Origin: Plumapathes pennacea
Lineage: Eukaryota > Cnidaria > Anthozoa > Antipatharia > Myriopathidae
Length of the DNA stretch: 64,000 bases
Assembly: GCA_964036295.1 (NCBI GenBank)
Contig: OZ038466.1
Location: forward strand, 25,003,997 to 25,067,996
Reading direction: 5' to 3'
Shown here: positions 49,802 through 61,932 of the stretch, piece after piece
Position numbering within the stretch: position 1 is the first letter of the stretch
How the letters are laid out: every line of letters begins with the position of its first letter
Made by a program: the position numbers and the translations under genes
Notes under the pieces: model-generated
The model's input: the letters and a program-made list of their open reading frames with translations, nothing else
Database searches by the model: none
What the model was told of the DNA's origin: nothing

Positions 49802-52764
49802 ATGAGACTGTATTTAGTGTTCCTCGTGGGTTATGCTTTGTTTGGTAAGAACTGTGCGCACATTGTTTCCGCTTTTCAGACTTTATCCGTTTGTGAAGTC
49901 GTTTTGTTCTTTTTTCCACTCGATAGAACCCGTTTGGAGCGACCCGGACTTTACGACACAGCCGAAGAGTCGCGAAGTGTTCGTTGGCGATGATGTCCAA
50001 TTTGACTGGGGCTACAAAAATGATGACGACAAAAAAGTCGCCGAGGTATACTTTGGCCAGGTGAATGGAAGCGAAGAAATAACAGTTGTGAGGAAAGTGG
50101 TCTCAACAGACGTTCTCCGTTGGAACAGTGAGGTTTCAATGTCGGTGAGGGACAGGATCAAAGTGCAAGAGAGAGATACCGGTGGCAAGACAAGCATGAA
50201 GATCGAGAGAGTTCAGATGAGTGACAAGGGGATATATTTCTGCAAGCTGTCCTGGGTATCTTGGGGTAAACAACCAACGAGTACTGTGTCTCTGCAAGTT
50301 GTCGGTAAGTGCAGATCTAAACGCAAATGGTATACTGTAAAGTGCTCGAGTTCTTATTATCGGGGAGTTCTCTGAAAAGCGCTTTATAGCATGCTTGACT
50401 GAAGGTGTAAATTATTTTAATCAATAGAAACAACTGTCTGCTTTTGAAGGCTTGGTGGTGAGACCGATAGAGTATTAGATATATTTGTCGGTGATGATCG
50501 AGACGTACATGTACTTCCTGGAGTCGTGAACATGCAAGATCCTGCAGATATTCAATTCTTTGCATTTGATGACTCTTGATCTCAACCCAGCTTGAGTGCA
50601 AAGACTGAAGTTGTGGGTTGTGCACTGACGGAAATGAATGTTGAAATTTTTCATCATTATTATTATTATTTTTTTTTTGCACGATCAAAAATTACGCGAG
50701 GCGTGGGGGTCAGTAAGATTCAAATTTCTGGCTTTTGTTTGCCTTAGTCTATTTGCGTTTATCTCTGTTATATCAGACGTGCGAGGGGGTGCCACGACTT
50801 TTTCAGGATCGATGCTTAGAATAAATAACGCAAGAAATTTTCACCGAAAGTTTTAATATACAGCGGAAATTAATGGCCACTCAGAAATGGCGTTAATTTG
50901 TAATATTATTATCAGCCTGGCCAGCTGAGAAGTAACTTTATCCAATGTTTACGAGCTTGACAGGTTTGCACCCAATTTGTAGCGCTTTAGTTTATTACAT
51001 TCACGTTTGCTTTCTATGCAAACGGAAAGAGCAGCCTTCCATGACTCGGCACTGACACGTACAACTCGGGGAATGCTAATTAAGTCGCGATCTTTTCACA
51101 GCTGATTTCATCTGCCCGATATTAAAAGTCTTTTTTGAAAAAGCAACATCAACAAAATGCATTTACGAAATGTGAGTTCTTCCTGTGTTTCGGCATTACA
51201 CAATGAGAAGTCGAGTCATCGGCTATAAATAAAGGCACTTTGAAGTGATTTGCAATGCAGATTATCCGCTCTAAACATGACTCAGTTATTTTTTTAGGCA
51301 ATAAAATAAGAGGTGAGGTTTTGTAGTGTACCGGTATAGCATTATCAATGGTTTTATATACTTTAATGTTTAAAGCTTATTTTCAGCCAGTTTGCATCCA
51401 GCAGTCAAACCACATCTCTGTTGTCTGGTAACAAAACTTAAATTCTGAGACAGCTAGTGTGTTTTTGTTTGTTTGTTTGTTTTTTGAATGAGTAGCATTT
51501 TGTTGCAGATCTTCTGATCACAGATAGTTCAGATGTTAAAAGAGAGTCATGGGATGGACACCAGATCTTGGTAAATTGTGCAGTGAAGGTTGCTGAGGGA
51601 GTATCAGTTCGATTCACTTGGAAGAGAGAGACAAAAGCTGGAAACATAACCTTAAAAAGACAAACTCATGTTGACACAAAGACACAGAGTGAATTGACCT
51701 TGGATACAAATACGGAGGAAGATTATAATGATCTCCTTTGCATCGCCAACACACCATCAACAGAAAAGGTGCACAGAATCACGATAAAGCAGCTAAGTAA
51801 GTTTGACAAGTTTGTTTTTAGTTTTCGGTGAGCTCCCTCTGAGACAGAAACCCTTACTCACCCGTTTCCCTCCCCTTTCTTACTCATCCTCAGTCTCTCC
51901 TCTGCCAAAACACAAAGTGGTACCCAGGCTACCCACACTACTACCAGATGTAGAGGCTGGCATTTGCCCCCAGTAAACAGAGATCAGTCCTTATTTCCTC
52001 ACCAAGAAGGGAGAAGGGGCACAAAGTTTATTTATGTATTTATTTGGTTACAGAATTGCCAGGTCCACCACAAAACTTGCAAGCAATGAGAGTGTTTGAA
52101 CAGGGTCAGTCTGTCAACCATCTGAAATGGGAGAAACCTCTGAATGATGGCGGTTCACCAATAGACAGATATGTTGTTCAGTACAAACCTAAAGATATTA
52201 CAAATTGGGACCTAGCCAAAGAAGAGGAGACGACAAATCTTGAGTTTAAAGAACTTGAGTTGGGGTATAATATGAAGACATATAATGCGCAAGTACGATC
52301 CATAAATAAAGTGGGTCGTAGCAGACCCTCCAATGTGGTGGAAGTCCAGTTAGGTGAGTGAAAACCAACTCCCAAAAGACTGAGTTTTGTAAAATCCAAA
52401 ATCAATCCATGCAACCATACCTGAAATGAACAAAATAAATACCTCCAAAATATTGAATACTTTCAAGATATTCATTGAAGAGTTATTTCAAAACTTGTGC
52501 TACATCTGATCCTTCCCCTGATAGTGATTGCCATATTGCTTTTGCTATGCTGATCCGTGCCTATGCATGACTGTGCCTCTCTGTTGTTCTGTATCTCTCT
52601 ATATTTATATTTGTTTCCTTTCTCTCTTTTCATTCCCAGATCCAGATGTAATTGGTGAGACACAGTCCCGGGCACTTAGCGTGCGACTTGTCTCGTACAG
52701 TGGAATCACTGTGCTGACATGGTACTTTGTGTATGGCTGCATTATGGAACTATTATTTCCTTGA
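49802..52764 (+). CDS. Short cell-surface protein: V-type Ig, Ig, FN3, hydrophobic tail (5 exons, 377 aa)
   Basis: Exons 49802-49844 (signal peptide MRLYLVFLVGYALFG), 49927-50304, 51509-51796, 52054-52353 and 52640-52764, all joined in phase 1, with the stop TGA at the end. Ig1 (about 15-140) has the F-strand MSDKGIYFCKLSW but Trp (50007-50009) where the B-strand Cys should be. Ig2 (141-236) has ILVNCAVKV, FTWKRE and LLCIANTP. FN3 (237-336) has PGPPQNLQ, HLKWEKPLNDGG, YVVQYKP and SRPSNVVEV. The last exon ends in a hydrophobic stretch GITVLTWYFVYGCIMELLFP, read as a GPI-attachment signal or a terminal membrane anchor. No cytoplasmic domain is present. It is divergent from the receptor phosphatase and shares its Ig1 peculiarity, so it may be a paralogous ectodomain or a partner (inference). 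Confidence 0.8.
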
Positions 52765-54639
52765 GGTGAATAGTATCAACAAGGCTGATGTTCTAGCAGC
52801 AAGTCAGGCATTTCTGAGTTTCCCTTTATGATCTGTTTTAAGATGAGGCCTATACTGCAAAACCTTACATATGAAATGAGTTTTATGTGCATGAAAAGGA
52901 ATATTTTGAGTATGAAAGGCTTTGCTTTAGGTGCACCTCATTTTGAAGGGAAGCAGAAGGCTTTTCATAAATGTAGCATTTGATATATTGGTTAATAGTA
53001 ATATTATTATTTACTTGCATAGCAAATGGTTTGAAAGACTTGCATATAATTATTCTAAATATGCGACAAATAATTGACCTATCAAGCAATCATCCATTAT
53101 TACTGCATAATTGCATACATACAATAGCCTGTATACAGTAAAACTATTATGAGTACTATACCAAAGGATTGTAAAATTCGGTGAAAAGAGATTTATATCC
53201 TACAATGAAATTGCAAACCTAGCCAGTAATGTTCAGTGGTGATAAAAAAAGAAAAGGCTTGTTTTTCTCGTGATTGGGGGAGGTTGTATATCACTCATGC
53301 ATGTGCACAGAGACTTCCAAAACTAAGCTGGCCATATTGAAATTTTCACTTATTTTGCAATGCCATTGTACCGTCAACACACTCCAAGAAGGGAACATGA
53401 ACTGAGGTGGCACATTTTATAACTTTAGTCAAAAAAAAAAAAAAAAAATTCAAATAGCAGTGACTTATGATGGCAATATGATTTTTGTTACAAATTTTGT
53501 ACTATCAAAATTGTGTTGTGACACATTTTACTGGAGCCAGAATAATATTCCATTATAGAACTGGTTTGTGGTTTAGTTATTATGGTGCTTATTGCAACCC
53601 AAGTTCAAATTTATTCCCAGTGAATATTATGACGCATCTTTTACACTTTTTAAGAAAGTTGGAATGTGATTTGCTTTGTTTTGTTGTATAATGTTTGCAA
53701 ACCATGTAATGGTAATACTGCATGCATTGATCATTGCCTGGTTAAGAAAATTAATATAATTTTGTTTTAATGTAGGCATACTGCATATTACAAACTAAGA
53801 TAATAAGTTAACTTGAGTTTAGTGCAATATTAAAGAGTGAATGTAGCTGCACCAACAGTAGAGAGATGACAGGGTTTTGCAAGAGTAAAAATCACTTTAG
53901 TTTGGCAGATGTTTTCTGCAATTTAAGTGATAGATATTTATTTTATAATAATATATTATGCAAAATTTTATTTCTTCAATAATATTGCCCTGAGCATTGA
54001 TTGTTCTTCTTTATCAGTAATGATAATAATAGTATCATTGCTCTTATACCTCAGTGAGAATGTTTCATTGCAATGTATATCACACTTGTTGAACTGTAAT
54101 ACGGATCCACCAGTAGCCTGTGAAAACAGCTGTCTCTCATCAAAATATTATGAGCTGTCACTGACAATCAACACGGTAGGGTATAAAACAGATGAAATAT
54201 CCTCCTGGAAATTGAGATCCAGTCTCCTGTAAAAATATTATTGTGATATCCTCATCAAGCAGGAGTAATATTGAGGGACTATCATTGCATTTGAGTTGGC
54301 TTTGTGTTATGTGTGAATATTGCAAAAAGTTTAACTATATTTATTAAACCAGGAAATGCACAATACTGTAGATAACTTAATAGCTGTAGTAACTAGAGTA
54401 ATATTAATATATCAGTATTAAAGGTCTTTAAAATAACTAAATGCCTCCATTCTTTTGCACACCTACTTGGAATTTTTACAAATCAAAACAAACATAAGTT
54501 CACACTCTTCAGTCCCAGGAGGGGTGTTTGTGTGAACAGCTTTCTGAACCAGGGCATGGCTTTTATGATTTGGCAACCCTGTAATCCATAAGGATCATTC
54601 TGATAGCCCTACTAAAGCAAAGGGTTGCCTGTCATTTTG
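52765..54639. other. Convergent intergenic region and 3' UTRs
   Basis: Lies between the convergent Ig/FN3 gene and TOE1. AT-rich, with an A-run near 53433-53448 and no supported exon. It presumably holds both 3' UTRs. Confidence 0.5.
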
Positions 54640-54768
54640 CTACTAGATAAACTCCCCCTAAAATGGTCCGAAAGGCCAAAAACTAGATCTGATGCGATTG
54701 TCATGTCTCCAGTCTCTCCTGATCAAGTTTTTGGCCATTTTTTTGGGAGATTATCCAGCGTAGGCTCT
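54640..54768. mobile_element. MITE-like inverted repeat, copy 2
   Basis: A shorter relative of 21837-21993: left CTAGATAAACTCCCCCTAAA then ATGGTCCGAAAGGCC, right GGCCATTTTTTTGGGAGATT then ATCCAGCGTAGGCTC. The ends are inverted repeats and match copy 1 over about 35 bp. It lies about 130 bp beyond the TOE1 stop codon. Confidence 0.78.
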
Positions 54769-54898
54769 GTGTGTACTGAACTGCATACAGTACAAGCTCA
54801 CTACATCACACATTGAAAGGATATACTTTGAGGCTTAAAGAGTTAACTTATTGGCCTTGTACAACCCATACAACACAAGTACCTGAAGTAATAAGACA

Positions 54899-57433
54899 TC
54901 AGTCATGTAACATTTCCTTTGCTTGGTGAAGCTTGTTTGAATGTGCTGCTGATGGTCGAACAAAGTGACTACAAGTGACTTGTAGGGGCACATCTTTACC
55001 ACTCAAGCTTACTCTGTTTACAAACTCTGTCATGTTTTGTCTCATTGCCTCAGCATCACCGTCTGGAGATTCTCCACGCTGTACCAGGTATGTTGCTAGA
55101 CAGTAGCCAGTCATGAAAGCATCAAAGCCTGCTCGATGGCCACAGTTGCGAGTCTTGACCTGAGTCTGATTTAATGTCGGGGAAGAAATTTTCAGCTCTT
55201 CCAAGCGAGATGTTTCTTCATTGGAGGGCATTCCTTGGGAGGCATGTTCACTAGTGTCGTGATCTGTGGTCAAAGTCAAAATTTCTACTTCTATTCACAC
55301 CAGATAAAACCGAAAAGCAGGCAATAGAAAATATGACAAATACCCTCAAAATGAAATTATTGAAAAATCTCCACATGCCACATAAATCAGGCTGTAACAG
55401 CATACAAAAATGCACATGCAGCTGAGATCTCAGAAATTTTGGATCTGAATTTCTTCATGATGCTAACTTTCTGATTTTTGTGCTAGTTCCTGTAGCTTGG
55501 ACACAACCAACCTGCTTTGGAGTGTTTTCTCCGTTTGCGCTTCTTGCGCTTGGTTTGTAACAGTAAGTCTTCATGATCCAGAATAACGTCAAGGTCATGC
55601 GAGAGGGGACACTCCTTTCCTTGCAGGCAGAATCCATGTGCCTGGAAAAGATGGAAATATTGAATACATTATCAACACTGTGTACTCTGACTGGGCAGGA
55701 GTTAACCCCTTTACTTTGTTTCAAATGCCCTACATAAGTGATAGGTTTGCTTTATGCTTTTAACGTCCCATCCCCCACCCCTCTTCTTTATCACTCAAAA
55801 GAAGAAGGCATCATTGAGCTTACCATGTATTTTGGGCACGGAGCTTTACTTCCATCGGTGGGGTTGACTTGGTTAGGTTGGGTGGAACAGCTAAGTTCTT
55901 CTGTCCATGCCAATAATGATTCAACATTTGACATACTGACAGCCACGTGGATCTGCCCACTAGAACAGCGAGATGCATTGCCCCTTTGACTAAAAACATA
56001 ATTTGATTTTAGTTAGAATGCATACACGTATCTGGGGGATATATGGATATACTGAACAGCAATAATGCTTGAAATGTAATCATATTATATTTTCACTTTG
56101 AATTTGTGCCAAAAAAGGACCTGGACATTTTGCCTTTCTTCATACCTTTTTAATAACAATAGCGCTTTCAATTTCTGGCACTCAAAGAAAAAAAGCCTGG
56201 GTGATAGATTTTGATCATGTGACCGCCTTAGCCGAGGGTATTTATCCTGTGTTGTTATCATGGACACAAAAAGAGAATAGCACTTATATAGTTTAAATGG
56301 TTGCACTTCCTCAAGAAAGTCAATGATGTACCTCTTTTTGAAAATGTAACCTAAATATGATGCCGGCTCCCTCACATGGAACTCTGCAATGTACTTTGTA
56401 TCCAGTATTCCACCAGGAAACATTTCTGCTAAATCAGCTGTAAACACCTGGAGCTTTCCTGGCAATTCTGCATAGAAGTTCTGATACAGAAATACCAGGT
56501 CCAGCAGGCCATTGTGCACTACAACTGGTTTGTTAGATAAAACCAGTCGAAGGAAGAGATTCCTCAAAGAACATTCCTTGTAGTTGTGGGAATCCTGAAC
56601 AGATTGGTAAAAAGAAAGAAAAAAGAAAATGATCATTATCATGTGAATTGAAATATTCAACGTCATAATTTGAATGCCCGATGTTTGTTTTTGGTTACTG
56701 CAATCATCTAATCTCCAAAATGAACATGTCAAAGCGTCCATTGATACTTTTGAGGCATAGAGAAGGTATACCTTTTCCAGCCCTCTTGTAAATGGAATTC
56801 CTTGGGAATACTGTTTGTTGAAATCAAAACCATGGCCCACAAGGAACTTCAAAGAAGCAGGCTCCACCACAAAGTTATCCATGCACAGCACCCAAACATT
56901 GAACGTCTGAACTTCAAAGTGAATCTGTGTTGATTCATGCCGCTCTTCTGGTTTAGTATCTGACTGAGATTCAGGTTGTACTTGTTTTTTCTTCTTGAAG
57001 AGAGAAAGACCCAAAGAGAGTATTGATCTTGTCTTTGCAACATCGCAGATGTACTTGTAACGATCCTCCACTGACCTGGAAAGAGATAACAAATTAAAAT
57101 AGTTATTTTGTGTGCTGATAAGAAATATATATATATATTTATATTGTGGTTACATGACGTAACTTACTGAGACATAAGTTTCTTCCTTTCGCCAATACCA
57201 CTGAGCTCCTGCAAAACAAGAGAATTTTATGCGTGTATTTTATTTAATACTATACTCTGTCTACAAAGTACCACAGAATAAGGAGTCCAGAAGCATCATC
57301 CAAGCTCACAGCTAACCGTATCGACTGCAATAAAGGAAGATTCCTTGACCCAATCCAACAGCAAGGGCCATACTTGGTCCAGATTTTCTGCACTCACATC
57401 TATAACAGGAACGCTGTGGAACTTTGCGCTCAT
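54899..57433 (-). CDS. TOE1: TOE1, target of EGR1 protein 1, DEDD 3'-exonuclease (7 exons, 461 aa)
   Basis: Nuclear (Cajal body) CAF1/PARN-family 3' exonuclease that trims tails of snRNA precursors. Exons in transcript order: 57433-57317, 57208-57168, 57075-56772, 56594-56332, 55989-55824, 55641-55512, 55263-54899, with consistent phases. Catalytic DTELSG lies at residues 38-43, formed across intron 1. Other family matches: RTRSILSLG-like KTRSILSLG, GHGFDFNKQYSQGIP, VVHNGLLDLVFLYQNFYAEL, FTADLAEMFPGGILDTKYIA. A CCCH zinc finger C293-x8-C302-x5-C308-x3-H312 is followed by KRKKRRK (nuclear localisation). The C-terminal block has HRAGFDAFMTGYCLA and VSLSGKDVPL, as in human TOE1 (510 aa). Head-to-head with SNRPA1. 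Confidence 0.96.
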
Positions 57434-57704
57434 TTTGCACAGAACTCACAAACTCCGCCAGGCGTTCCTCACAACCTAGAGCCAGCTCTCTGCAAACCGA
57501 TTCTGACCGTGAAGGCCTGGGCTCACTCAGCACATGTGAAACAAAATGGCCGGTTAGAAGTTTGCAGCAAAAACGTTCCAATCGCAAATTGTACGCTTTG
57601 TGTTGTTTACTAGCTTTCTTGTCGATTGTGATAAGGCTGCTGTATCGTGAAGGTTCAACTTGACGTTTACTCTTCAAGCTTGGAGTGTATTTAGACGTCT
57701 AAAC
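57434..57704. promoter_or_regulatory. Bidirectional promoter of TOE1 and SNRPA1
   Basis: Only 271 bp separate the divergent start codons at 57433 (-) and 57705 (+), so both 5' UTRs and core promoters must fit here. No TATA box was noticed, as is usual for housekeeping bidirectional promoters. Confidence 0.75.
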
Positions 57705-60546
57705 ATGAAGTTGACAGCTGACCTAATTTTACAAACCGCTCAGTATACAAACGCGCTTCGGGACCGCGAACTTGACTTGAGAGGTACGTAAAGGTCGTTT
57801 TACTTGATAAAACATTGATAAGAAGGTTTTCGTTCGTCTTCTGTTGGAAAATGCTTGAAAGTTTGTACGTAGATCTTTCCTTCCTTGCATGCTAAAATTC
57901 GGCATTGTTTTGCCAACTTTTGTATCACAGGTTACAAAATTCCTGTGCTGGAGAATCTAGGAGCCACATTGGTAAGTATGGTTTGTACGGTTTGGTCCTT
58001 GTTTGTTTGTCCAAGCTGCATAAAGTCATGTCAGTGCATAAAGTGGTACAAGTGCATGTTGTAAACATTTTCATCTCTGCTAACTGTCATTGAACAATGT
58101 TGAGGTTTTGTCTGCTGTTGAAAACAGAACCCAACATTTTATGATTATGATTCATTCGTGTTCTGTTTCTCTTACTCTTTTACTAATGATTTTTGCAAAT
58201 GATTTTTCACAGGATCAGTTTGATGTTCTTGATTTATCTGACAATGACATCCGCAAGTTGGAAGGTTTCCCCTTACTAAGGAGACTCAAGACCATCTTGC
58301 TAAATAACAACAGAGTCTGGTAGGTCAATATTCAGTTTTACTGTCTTGTTGATCATGTGATCTCCTTTTGTATGGTTCACTTCTGGTTTCCAGACAACGG
58401 GCAAAATAAACTACTGTATTTCTTTTCGTATTCTAAATATATTTAATTGCTTTGAACTGACAGAGAAAGTGTATGCAGGGTACTGTGCTTGTGTTTTGTG
58501 TGTTTGAGATGTGTGTAGTTTGTAGATACTCCCAAAGTCTAACATGTCTCAATATATTTGTCACTGGTAAGTGCTCAGGACTTCGGCAATGGAACAGGTA
58601 AAGTGAACAGGCATGTTTTCTGTGTTACTGGCGTCACCCAGAATAACACTATATACAGAGTCAGCTCATCAAGGAAGATGTTCTGACATTTTAGTGTTTA
58701 AATATTTCAATCTGAATTGTTTCATGATAAACTTTGATTCTCTAATCAGTCAGTCAACAGAGATACTTCTCCATACTGTACACAATACCTTGTATCTCGT
58801 ACATTGTGGAGAAAAATAATTTAATATTGTTTGTTCTGAAGTAAAAGGTAAAGTGTTAAACTGTAATCAGTGCAAGGGCTAAATATATAGATTTTAGTTT
58901 TCCAGTGTTTGTAACCTTCTTCTTGTCAAGTGACATTCTTCTAATCTGCACATCTTTCTTTTGTATCTCTGAATAAAAGTCGGATCGCTGAAGATCTGGA
59001 GAAAAGTTTGCCAAATTTAGAGACCCTTGTGTTGACCAGTAATAACATGCAGGAGCTGGTAAGTAACTTTAGACTGTGTTGCTGTTTGTGCCTGTGATGT
59101 TCATTCTAACTCTGCTTGACCTGAAAGTATAACAACATTGCATGTCATGTGGAAATTACCATAGTTCACATTTCTGATTGTTCTTATTTCATATTTGTCT
59201 TTGTAGAAAGAGCTAGACCCCCTCCACTCAGTCAAGATGCTGAAGTATCTGAGGTAAGGAAATGCACTGAAAATCGTGCTGATAAAACTAGAGTCAAGTC
59301 ACATATATAAATTTCTTTAATCTGTTTATTAGAGTATGTTTTATCTGTTTGTTAGAGTATCTTTTATCTGTTTGTTAAAGTATGTACAGTATTTTTTTGA
59401 TTTGGTACTGTATATGGAATAGAGTACATAAATCTTCTGCTAAAAGTAACATTGGTTTTGCTCAGTGAAATAATGAGCCACTAAACTGTGTTTTGCTCTT
59501 AACAGTCTGCTTCGAAATCCAGTAACAAACAAACCTCACTATCGACTCTACGTCATTCACAAACTGCCACAACTTAGGGTGTTGGACTTTCAGAGAATCA
59601 AGCAGAGGGTGAGTATTTAAGTCAGTAAAACTTTAGCTACATTACACAGTAAATTGCCATTGCTGTCGGAGCTTGCACATAGTGTTTTAGCTTTGTGAGA
59701 TTCAATCTACACAAAAATGTTTGATTTTAGGAGCTCTTGCACAGTATACATGTATGTACATATCAGTCACTGGTGATCAAAAGGTGAAAGTTTGATCTGT
59801 ACACTTTAAAGATTAAGCATTATACTTTATATGTATACTGTTGCTCTGAAGGAACGAGAAGCAGCCAAGCGAATGTTTAGTGGCAAAAGAGGTGATGGCA
59901 CAGCAAAGGAAAAGAAAAGACCAAAGACGTAAGTACAAATTTAGTAGATTTTGTCTCGGTTGCTTTATTATATATGAATCTCTGGTTTGTCTTTATACAG
60001 CCTTCTAATAGCATTAATTTGTGGGTGAAGCAAGGTGTCTTTGGACAGATTTTATAAGGCTTACTCTTTGCCTGTCCCTCCCAAGAGCTCCGAACAAACT
60101 ACAAAAGAACTTTCAATAACTCTTTCCAACTATTTTAGTGTGTGCAGTACTTCCTATTGAGTTGTCTCCTATTGAGTGGGCTCCATTTGAAACCCCCATT
60201 TTAAAATCACAATATTTACAGTGTGTTAATTTTACTAATCTTTCTCTGTTATTCTTAGCATCTAGACCTTTCCCTCTTTTTGTTTTGACAGATTTGTACC
60301 TGGCGAGCCTGCAGCTGAAGCACCCAAGACACCTGTTGCACCAACAAGGAGTCCAGCTGGACCTGATGTAACTGCTATTAAGGTGAGCAATGCCCATTCC
60401 AGTCCCAGTGGAAAAATATCAGTGAAAACCTACATACAAGGAACGTTTTGTGGGAAATCTTTTGAAGTCACTTTGAGATAAAATATGCCATCTTTATCAT
60501 TTCTAATATTCTTTCAGTTGGACTATTTTTTGAGTGCGATTTTTCT

Positions 60547-60583
<37 letters not shown>

Positions 60584-60807
60584 AGCTACAGGTATGAGTT
60601 CTTTGTTTCCTGGGGAAAGCTTTCATTTATATAATCCATTCAAATACTGTTTTTGGTTCACAGGCTGCAATTGCCAATGCCAAGTCACTGGATGAAGTGC
60701 AAAGACTTGAGATGATGTTAAAGACTGGTCATGTACCAGGAGCACAAGGACCACAAAACGACAACAATGAGGAGGAGGAGATGGAAGTGCAGTCTAACGG
60801 CAGATGA
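57705..60807 (+). CDS. SNRPA1: SNRPA1, U2 snRNP protein A' (9 exons, 255 aa)
   Basis: Leucine-rich-repeat protein that pairs with U2B'' on stem-loop IV of U2 snRNA in the spliceosome. Exons 57705-57783, 57931-57971, 58213-58319, 58980-59058, 59207-59253, 59506-59608, 59852-59928, 60292-60382 and 60664-60807, with all phases consistent. The protein starts MKLTADLILQ and ELDLRGYKIPVLENLGATL. The LRR core reads FDVLDLSDNDIRKLEGFP, LKTILLNNNRVCRI and LETLVLTSNNMQEL, with cap LRNPVTNKPHYRLYVIHKLP and VLDFQRIKQ. The acidic C-terminus ends NNEEEEMEVQSNGR. The length equals human SNRPA1 (255 aa). Confidence 0.97.
59321..59387. repeat. 23-bp tandem repeat, three copies
   Basis: Three near-identical copies of a unit starting TCTGTTTGTTAGAGTAT, at 59321-59343, 59344-59366 and 59367-59387, in the SNRPA1 intron before exon 6. 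Confidence 0.85.
60552..60579. repeat. T28 homopolymer in the last SNRPA1 intron
   Basis: 28 consecutive T about 85 nt before the acceptor of the last SNRPA1 exon. Confidence 0.85.
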
Positions 60808-61932
60808 GCTTCACACACAAACAGCACAAGACCATTTATTCCAACTTTGGTTATGGGTGTTGATGTTACACTTGATTGTCCCTTCTTGTATTTTAGGATA
60901 ACCATTTCTCTGCCTTGTTTATCTGTCCAACTTATACTTTATAAGTTCAAGAAACTATAACTCCATTCAGCAACAACATGAACTGTACTCACTGAGAACA
61001 GCTTTCAATCAAGTGGTCACACCAAGGGCTCAGGAATGTGATGATTCTGCAATGTAGGTTGAGACGATTGCCTTATGGCCAAGGTCTAACACTTTTGTAT
61101 ACAGTTTTATGTAAAGTTCTTATTTTATATCTGTCATTTTTTCTTACTGAACTACATGCAGCTCTGTATTGAAAGGAGTTATCTTGGGGCTCGAAGAGAA
61201 AATAATGTCAGTCTTGGCACATTCTTTCGTGATGTATACGGATGTACATGGCCAGCCAATGCTATTTTCTGTGGACTCTTACAGGAATTTGTAAAATAAT
61301 GGCTGTAAAGTCCTAACTGACTCCTGCTAATAAAGCAACCAAAAATAATATTGTGTTGTCCAAGTTTTTTCTGCAAGCGATTGACCCTCATTTTCTACTG
61401 ATCTACTAATATTAACTGTTTTAGTAAATGTCACTACATCAGTCATGCAAAAGCTGTAAAACAGCACAAGTTTTATTCTTATTGGTTAATTAGTAGCATT
61501 TTTTCTCTGTGGTCATAGTACATTCTGCAGTATACTGATTGCATTACATGTAATACAATAACACAACATTATTTGACATCATTCTTTCAAAATATGTAAC
61601 AACCTAGACTGCTTTGAAAGCCTGGTAAAAAAAAAGGCCCTTCCTTTTAACCTCTTAGAGTTGAGCCTTTTTTGGAGAAATCGATATTTCGTATCAGAAA
61701 CTGTGAAAAGTCGTGTTTGTTTCCCTGAAATAACTCGTCTCCAGACTCCCGACTGAATCGACTAGTTCTCACCCTCTCTCGGTCATGACACTCGTGGCGT
61801 GTGATTGGTTGTTGAACGAGAATGTTCCAAATTTAAAATTAAAAGGGCCAACAGAAAACGTTCGGTTTTCATGCACGCGACTCGTGAACTGCAGAGAAAC
61901 CTTTCCGTTCTTCGGGTTATTTCTACAGAGCC
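60808..61932. other. SNRPA1 3' UTR and PIF1 upstream region
   Basis: No additional gene was seen. The SNRPA1 3' UTR probably ends after AATAAA at 61329-61334. The PIF1 promoter should lie in about 61640-61932, where ATTGG at 61804-61808 (an inverted CCAAT box) is the only motif noted. It is TATA-less as far as can be seen. Confidence 0.5.
61329..61334 (+). terminator. SNRPA1: Candidate poly(A) signal of SNRPA1
   Basis: AATAAA about 520 nt after the SNRPA1 stop codon, followed by TTGTGTTGTCCAAGTTTTTT, a GT/T-rich downstream element. Confidence 0.55.

Noticed and set aside
56085-57092. 335-codon minus-strand open frame as a single-exon gene
   Set aside because: It is two TOE1 exons plus a stop-free intron and read-through past the donor at 56332. 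The homologous protein requires splicing.
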